A model generated the notes under the pieces. That model saw nothing but the letters and a program-made list of their open reading frames with translations. It had not been told where the DNA came from and ran no database searches. A stretch of DNA of 64,000 nt. It comes from Hymenobacter telluris. Lineage in GTDB: Bacteria > Bacteroidota > Bacteroidia > Cytophagales > Hymenobacteraceae. Within the stretch, counting starts at the first letter, position 1, and each line of letters opens with the position of its first letter. Positions 59,428-64,000 of this stretch are shown piece after piece. Where the stretch lies: NCBI RefSeq assembly GCF_017313265.1, contig NZ_JAFLQZ010000018.1, positions 61,528 through 125,527 on the forward strand. Reading direction: 5' to 3'. Made by a program: the position numbers and the translations under genes.

Positions 59428-60834
59428 ATGGCTGCTCCGCTGCTTACTCCTGCCGATTTTGCAACGATTCCGTTGCTCGCCGATTTGCCCGTCGAAACGC
59501 TGGAGTGGCTACTTGCGCACGGCGAGCAGCGCGAATTTGCCGGGGGCCAGACCATTATGCAACCCGGCGACCCAGCCGAGTTTATGGTAATGGTGTTCAG
59601 GGGCGGCATTCAGTTTTATGCTATTCGTAGCGGTAACCGGGAGCCGATTTTCCGGGTGGAAGCGGGGCAGGTAAGCGGGGTGCTGCCCTACTCCCGCCTC
59701 CAGGTTATTGCGGGGCTCAGCGTGGCCATCGGCGAAACGGTAGTGCTGCTGCTGCACCGCAAGCATTTTCCGGAGCTGGAACGCATCAACCCTGAGTTGG
59801 TGCAGCGGCTGGTGGGCCTGATGAGTGACCGGGTCCGTATGGAGGCGCGTGGCCAGGAGCGCGACGAGAAGCTCCGGGCGTTGGGCAAGCTGTCGGCGGG
59901 GCTGGCGCACGAGCTGAACAACCCGGCCGCCGCCATTGTACGGGCTGCCGAGGCGCTGGCTACTCGTTTGCACGCGGCCCCCGCCCAGTTCGGCGACCTG
60001 CTGCACCACTGCCCCGAGCCCGCCGCCCTGGCCGCCCTTACCACCCTGGCTGCCACGCCGCCACCTACCGGCCCGCCCCTCTCCGGCCTAGCCCGCGCCG
60101 ACCGGGAAGACGAGCTGATTGACTGGCTGGACACGCAGCAAGTGCCCGACCCCTACACGCTGGCTACCGGCCTGCTCGATGCCGGGCTGGCTCCGGCGCA
60201 GCTTGAGGCGGCCACGGTGGCCCTGCCCGAACCCTCGCGCCCGACGGCCCTGATCTGGCTTTCCACCCAGCTCACCATGCAGCGCCTCATTCAGGATGTG
60301 CAGGAAGCCGGTGGGCGCATTAGCACGCTGGTTACCAACGTAAAAACCTACTCCCACATGGACCGCGCCGGTGGCTTTGCCCCGCTTGCTGTGCACGAAG
60401 GCCTGGAAAGCACCCTCAACATGCTTAGCTACCAGCTGCGCGAAAAAAACATCAGCATCGTGCGCGACTATGCCCCCGACTTGCCGAAGGTCAGCGGGCA
60501 GGTCAGCAGCCTCAACCAGGTGTGGACCAACCTCATCGACAACGCCCTGGATGCCCTACCGCCGGGCGGCGAAATCACGCTGCGCACCCGCCTCGACGGC
60601 GACTTTGTGCGGGTGTTTGTCGTCGACAACGGCCCCGGTATTCCGGCCGATATTCTGCCCCGCATTCTGGAGCCGTTCTTCACCACCAAGCCCGCCGGCG
60701 AGGGCACCGGCCTGGGCCTCGATATTGCCTTGCGCACCCTCGAAACCCACGGTGGCAAGCTGGAAGTCAACTCCCGGCCCGGCCACACCGAGTTCTGCGC
60801 CTGGCTCCCCATTGGTGGTGAGATGGTGAACTAG
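59428..60834 (+). CDS. Sensor histidine kinase with N-terminal cNMP-binding-like domain
   Basis: 468 residues from the ATG at 59428. Residues 1-115 resemble a cyclic nucleotide-binding domain (FATIPLLADLPVETLEWLLAHGEQREFAGGQTIMQPGDPAEFMVMVFRGGIQFY). The phospho-acceptor is H161 in GKLSAGLAHELNNPAAAI. The ATPase part has NLIDNALDALPPGGEI (N box), VVDNGPGIP (G1) and GEGTGLGLDIAL (G2). It has no membrane segment, so it is cytoplasmic. The last codons (GGEMVN) and stop are in a palindromic element. It is followed by a receiver-flavoprotein fusion that is the likely phosphotransfer partner. The phosphate-binding cassette of the cNMP domain is degenerate to my eye, so the ligand may not be cAMP. 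Confidence 0.92.
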   Translation: MAAPLLTPADFATIPLLADLPVETLEWLLAHGEQREFAGGQTIMQPGDPAEFMVMVFRGGIQFYAIRSGNREPIFRVEAGQVSGVLPYSRLQVIAGLSVAIGETVVLLLHRKHFPELERINPELVQRLVGLMSDRVRMEARGQERDEKLRALGKLSAGLAHELNNPAAAIVRAAEALATRLHAAPAQFGDLLHHCPEPAALAALTTLAATPPPTGPPLSGLARADREDELIDWLDTQQVPDPYTLATGLLDAGLAPAQLEAATVALPEPSRPTALIWLSTQLTMQRLIQDVQEAGGRISTLVTNVKTYSHMDRAGGFAPLAVHEGLESTLNMLSYQLREKNISIVRDYAPDLPKVSGQVSSLNQVWTNLIDNALDALPPGGEITLRTRLDGDFVRVFVVDNGPGIPADILPRILEPFFTTKPAGEGTGLGLDIALRTLETHGGKLEVNSRPGHTEFCAWLPIGGEMVN

Positions 60835-60965
60835 TGAAATGGTGAGTTTGCTGTTCTGCTGGTGAAAGCGGCGCAAGAGCCATCAACACAATCGGTAGAA
60901 CGTCAAACTCACCATTTCACTAGTTCACCATCAAACTCACTATTTCACTAGTTCACAATTTCACC
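60814..60965. repeat. Palindromic element, GTGAGATG family (8-base words), copy 4
   Basis: Left arm: GGTGAGATG, GTGAACTA, GTGAAATG, GTGAGTTTG. Right arm: GAACGTCAAACTCACC, TTTCACTAG, TTCACCATC and more, longer than the left one, with an internal duplication of the AAACTCAC part. The core is longer than in the other copies (AAGCGGCGCAAGAGCC). It supplies the last six codons and TAG of the histidine kinase gene and ends 3 bases before the next ATG. Confidence 0.85.
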
Positions 60966-60968
60966 TTT

Positions 60969-62630
60969 ATGGCTACCACGAAGAAACCGATTATACTTGC
61001 TGTTGATGATGATTTACAGGTACTTAACGCCGTAGACCGGGACTTGCGCAGCGAGTTTCGGCGCGACTACCGTATCCTGCGGGCGAGTTCGGGCGAGGAG
61101 GCCCTGACTACGCTGCGCGAGCTGCGGGCGCGGGAAGAACCGCTGGCTTTGATTCTGGCCGACCAGCGGATGCCGGGCATGGAAGGCGTGGAGCTGCTGT
61201 CGGAGGCGCGCGGTATTTTCCCGGATGCCAAGCGGGTGCTGCTCACGGCCTACGCCGATACCGAAGCCGCCATCCGGGCCATCAACAACGCCCGCCTCGA
61301 CCACTACCTGATGAAGCCCTGGGACCCGCCCCAGCAGCTGCTCTACCCCACCCTGCACGATTTGCTGGGTGCCTGGCAGCGCGAGTACCAGCCCAAGTAC
61401 AGCGGGTTGCGGCTCATCGGGTTCCAATGGTCGCCGTTGTCGCACGACATCAAGGACTTCCTGAGTGGCTACCTGGTGGGCTTTCAGTGGCTGGATTTCG
61501 AAACCAACGCCGAAGCGCAGGACCTGCTAACGGCCAAAGGCCTATCCGCCGCCGACCTGCCCCTGGTGATTTACGAGGATGGGGTGGCCGTAGCGCGCCC
61601 CAGCAAAACCGACTTGGCGCAGCACATGGGCCTCACCATCACGGCCACCCAAGACCTCTACGATGTGGTGGTAATTGGGGCGGGTCCCTCGGGAATGGCG
61701 GCGGCAGTGTACGGTGCTTCGGAAGGGCTGAAGACGCTGATGATTGAACGCCAAACCTTTGGTGGCCAAGCCGGTACCAGCTCCCGCATCGAAAACTACC
61801 TGGGTTTCCCGACGGGCCTGAGTGGCTCGGAGCTGGCCCACCGGGCCTGGGCGCAAGCCGTGCGCCTGGGCGCCGAAATTCTGGCCCCGCAGGAAGTAAC
61901 CGAGCTGTGCGTGCAGGATGGCTACAAAGTGCTGACCCTCACCGATGGCAGCAAAGTGCGCACCCGCGCCGTAGTACTCACCACCGGCGTCAGCTACCGC
62001 ACCCTCGATGTGCCCGGCGTGGACCGCCTGAGCGGCGCGGGCGTGTACTACGGCTCGGCCCGCACCGAGGCCCGCTCCTGCGACGAGCAGGACGTGTACA
62101 TTGTGGGCGGCGGCAACTCGGCGGGACAGGCGGCTATGTACCTGGCTACTTACGCCCGGCGGGTATTTATCGTCATCCGGGGCAAGTCGTTGGCGGCGTC
62201 TATGTCGGCGTATCTGATTGAGCAGATTGGCAATACGCCCAACATCGAGATTCTGCCGTTCACGGAGGTGGCCGAGGTATGCGGGCAAGACCACCTGGAA
62301 GCGGTGGTGCTGAAAACCAACGGCGAAATAACCAAGCACCCCGCCCGGGCCTTGTTCATTTTCATTGGTGCCAAGCCCAGCACCGAATGGGTGTGCGACA
62401 CCGTTATCTGCGACGGCAAAGGATTCGTGCTCACCGGCCGCGACCTGGTAACCGACCCGCGCTACGCCACTTCCTGGAAACACAACCGGGAGCCTTACCT
62501 GCTTGAAACCTGCGTGCCAGGCGTATTCGCGGCCGGCGACAGCCGCGCCGGGGCTATGGCCCGCGTAGCATCGGCTGTGGGTGAGGGGTCGATGGCCATC
62601 AAGTTCGTACACCAATACCTGGACGAGTAA
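60969..62630 (+). CDS. Response regulator fused to cysteine-less glutaredoxin-like and thioredoxin-reductase-like domains
   Basis: 553 residues. Receiver domain, 1-125: acidic pocket VDDD (13-16), phospho-acceptor D65 in LILADQRMPGMEG and a conserved Lys in HYLMKPWDPP. Middle part, 140-225: GLRLIGFQWSPLSHDIKDFLSGY...LPLVIYEDG, a glutaredoxin-like fold in which the CPYC motif is SPLS. Flavoprotein part, 230-553: FAD motif DVVVIGAGPSGMAAAVYGASEG, FGGQAGTSSRIENYLGFP, NADPH motif VGGGNSAGQAAMYLA and the FAD end motif GVFAAGDSRAGAMARVASAVGEGSMA. The CxxC between the domains is absent: SGAGVYYGSARTEARSC takes its place. So it binds FAD and NADPH but should not reduce thioredoxin by disulfide exchange. 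The upstream kinase is the likely donor of phosphate. Confidence 0.92.
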   Translation: MATTKKPIILAVDDDLQVLNAVDRDLRSEFRRDYRILRASSGEEALTTLRELRAREEPLALILADQRMPGMEGVELLSEARGIFPDAKRVLLTAYADTEAAIRAINNARLDHYLMKPWDPPQQLLYPTLHDLLGAWQREYQPKYSGLRLIGFQWSPLSHDIKDFLSGYLVGFQWLDFETNAEAQDLLTAKGLSAADLPLVIYEDGVAVARPSKTDLAQHMGLTITATQDLYDVVVIGAGPSGMAAAVYGASEGLKTLMIERQTFGGQAGTSSRIENYLGFPTGLSGSELAHRAWAQAVRLGAEILAPQEVTELCVQDGYKVLTLTDGSKVRTRAVVLTTGVSYRTLDVPGVDRLSGAGVYYGSARTEARSCDEQDVYIVGGGNSAGQAAMYLATYARRVFIVIRGKSLAASMSAYLIEQIGNTPNIEILPFTEVAEVCGQDHLEAVVLKTNGEITKHPARALFIFIGAKPSTEWVCDTVICDGKGFVLTGRDLVTDPRYATSWKHNREPYLLETCVPGVFAAGDSRAGAMARVASAVGEGSMAIKFVHQYLDE

Positions 62631-62908
62631 TTGTTGGTTGTTGGTTGAGGGGTATCGGTTGAAATAACGGGTAAACTCAACGGCTGGGTGGCCGCGTAGC
62701 GGCCGCAGGGTAATAGCCTGGAGTGTCTACAGGAACCCCGCGCCGCGTAGCGGTGCCGGAAACGCCTACCGATCTGGCACCGCTACGCGGCGCGCCACCC
62801 GAGGCGGCACCTTTGCTACCAACCTTCGGCCGCTACGCGGCCATATTGCTATCAGAGCCAGCAACCAACAACTCGCAACTGCCAACTGACAACTGACAAC
62901 TGCCAACC
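62631..62908. repeat. Composite of nested palindromes with 7-base word outer arms
   Basis: Outer: TTGTTGG, TTGTTGG, TTGAGGG at 62631-62651 and CAACTCG, CAACTGC, CAACTGA, CAACTGA, CAACTGC, CAACCC at 62868-62908. Middle: 62689-62705 and 62827-62843, perfect 17-base arms. Inner: 62740-62757 and 62776-62793, perfect 18-base arms; both are built on CCGCGTAGCGG. It starts at the base after the stop codon of the flavoprotein gene and ends 10 bases before the next ATG. Confidence 0.82.
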
Positions 62909-62918
62909 CATATTCCCT

Positions 62919-63779
62919 ATGACTCACATGCGCGCGCTGCTTTTCCTGCTACTGCCCTGCTTATTTCTGTTCACAGCAGCAGGCCAGCAGAGTGCCACGC
63001 CAACTGATGCCGCGCCGCTGGTAATCGGCCAGACGTTTGCCATTGCCTCGAAAGCACTGGGCGAGACGCGGCGCATCAACGTGTATCTGCCGGCGGGTTA
63101 CGCCGAATCGAAAGACTTGCGCTTGCCGGTGCTATATATGCCGGATGGAGGCATGGCCGAAGATTTCCTTCACGTAGCGGGCCTGGTGCAAGTATCGGTG
63201 GGCAACGAAACGATGCGGCCGTTCATACTGGTGGGTATTGAGAATACCGAGCGGCGGCGCGACCTGACCGGCCCGACCACCAACCCAAAAGACAAGCAGA
63301 TTGCGCCCCGCGTGGGCGGTTCAGCGGCGTTCCGGCAGTTTATCCGCCAGGAGCTGATGCCCGAGGTGAAGCGCCGCTACCGCACCACCGCCGAAACAGC
63401 TATTGTGGGCGAGTCGTTGGCGGGCTTGTTTGTAGTGGAAACCCTGCTGCAAGAGCCCGATTTGTTCGACACCTATCTGGCCTTCGACCCCAGCCTGTGG
63501 TGGAACAACAAGCAGCTGGTGACGGATGCCGCCCGCCAGCTGGCAAACCCCAAAGGCACTGCCAAAACGCTCTATCTGGCTACCAGCAACGAGCCGGAAA
63601 TTGTAGCCGATACCCAGCGCCTAACCGAAATCCTGCGCAGCAAAGCCGGACCGCGCCTCACTTGGCACTACGAGCCCATGCCCCAGGAAACGCACGGCAC
63701 CATCTACCATCCCGCCGCCCTCAAAGGCTTCCGCATGGTGTTCAAGCCGCAACCCAAAGCCACGCCGGCCCCTCATTAA
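62919..63779 (+). CDS. Secreted alpha/beta-hydrolase esterase
   Basis: 286 residues. Signal peptide LLFLLLPCLFLFTAAGQQS. The esterase D/IroE-like pattern is clear: RRINVYLPAGYAESKDLRLPVLYMPDGGMAEDFLHVAGLV (about 48-85), GIENTERRRDLTGPT, and the nucleophile elbow GESLAG with Ser166, then YLAFDPSLWWNN and ETHGTIYHPAALKGFRM with the catalytic His. Members hydrolyse esters of siderophores, sugars or small acyl groups; the substrate is not known. The ATG at 62919 is used; a second ATG nine bases on is possible. It lies after a composite palindrome and is separate from the flavoprotein gene. Confidence 0.88.
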   Translation: MTHMRALLFLLLPCLFLFTAAGQQSATPTDAAPLVIGQTFAIASKALGETRRINVYLPAGYAESKDLRLPVLYMPDGGMAEDFLHVAGLVQVSVGNETMRPFILVGIENTERRRDLTGPTTNPKDKQIAPRVGGSAAFRQFIRQELMPEVKRRYRTTAETAIVGESLAGLFVVETLLQEPDLFDTYLAFDPSLWWNNKQLVTDAARQLANPKGTAKTLYLATSNEPEIVADTQRLTEILRSKAGPRLTWHYEPMPQETHGTIYHPAALKGFRMVFKPQPKATPAPH

Positions 63780-63800
63780 AAGCCTGGGCATTGCAGAATT

Positions 63801-63944
63801 AAAAACTAGAAGCTAGTTCCCCTCCTCAGCTGAGGAGGGGTTAGGGGTGGTTGAAAAACTAGAATTAGAAACTAGAGCTAGTATCGTTCAACAGTGGATC
63901 AACCACCCCTAACCCCTCCTCATCTGAGGAGGGAACTGGTTTTT
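63801..63944. repeat. Palindromic element, CCCCTCCTNNNNNNAGGAGGGG family, copy 2
   Basis: Left arm 63801-63854 has AAAAACTAGAAGCTAGTT and CCCCTCCTCAGCTGAGGAGGGG, followed by TTAGGGGTGGTTGA; right arm 63899-63944 is its complement with some indels. Each arm carries its own small hairpin. It is 21 bases after the esterase stop codon. Confidence 0.85.
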
Positions 63945-63970
63945 AACATGTTAACATCTGGCTATACCAG

Positions 63971-64000
63971 TTACTCAGGCAGTTGAATCAATTTCTCCTT
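63971..64000 (-). CDS. Possible 3' end of a minus-strand gene (cut by window edge)
   Basis: On the minus strand the last 30 bases read KEKLIQLPE and TAA. The position right after a palindromic element fits the general pattern of gene ends here. Nine residues are too few to prove a gene or to name it. Confidence 0.3.
   Translation of the reverse strand, partial: KEKLIQLPE

Noticed and set aside
62631..62908. Possible tRNA or structured RNA gene
   Set aside because: The folding is explained by nested palindromes; no tRNA arms or CCA end were found.

Overview
The window is a chromosomal segment of a GC-rich member of the Bacteroidota, most likely Hymenobacter or a close relative in the Cytophagales. 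This rests on three type IX secretion (T9SS) cargo proteins with type A or CHU_C C-terminal signals, a PorP/SprF outer-membrane protein next to a GldJ-like lipoprotein, promoters of the TAnnTTTG type, lipoproteins with DUF4382 or SBBP repeats, and GC-rich codon use. All genes were called by reading the sequence; family names come from motif recognition, not a database search. No rRNA, tRNA, CRISPR array, insertion sequence or prophage was found.

Layout. 1-231 is the 5' end of prfA (minus strand). 427-5646 is a threonine operon: a Thr-rich leader peptide with mutually exclusive hairpins (a transcription attenuator), then thrA, thrB and thrC. 5750-11126 carries a haem-motif lipoprotein, a MORN-like protein, an FAD oxidoreductase, exonuclease III, an AhpD-like protein and ComF. 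11274-13624 is a porP/sprF-gldJ pair. 14014-24883 holds an AsmA-like protein, several lipoproteins, a thioredoxin-fold protein, DinB, diacylglycerol kinase, a GNAT acetyltransferase and fumarase. 25008-28031 is a large SBBP/CHU_C secreted protein. 28687-32480 contains two divergent sigma/anti-sigma modules, one with an anti-sigma-TonB fusion. 32545-44122 carries a glycosyltransferase, a beta-helix T9SS protein behind an AT-rich leader, a phosphoesterase, disordered small proteins, NADAR, PCD, rsmI, lnt and an inositol monophosphatase. 44290-48877 is a pair of amidohydrolases. 49275-55524 includes a FeoB-associated protein, a radical SAM protein, a TlpA-like protein and radA. 55699-63779 has a T9SS subtilase, a cNMP-domain histidine kinase paired with a receiver/flavoprotein fusion, and an esterase.

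The most striking unexplained structure is the density of long imperfect palindromes between genes: about twenty in 64 kb, in several sequence families. Many start inside or exactly at a stop codon, so that the element supplies the stop and sometimes the last residues of the gene (thrA, the NADAR gene, the PCD gene, lnt, the TonB fusion, the histidine kinase, the glycosyltransferase and its convergent neighbour, the diacylglycerol kinase). Several have arms built from 7- or 8-base words in tandem around a core. One lies inside lnt and is translated in frame. They look like mobile 3'-end elements that may act as terminators or mRNA-end structures; that role is inference.

The second notable system is the kinase/flavoprotein pair at 59428-62630, where a response-regulator receiver is fused to a glutaredoxin-like and a thioredoxin-reductase-like domain that have both lost their catalytic cysteines.
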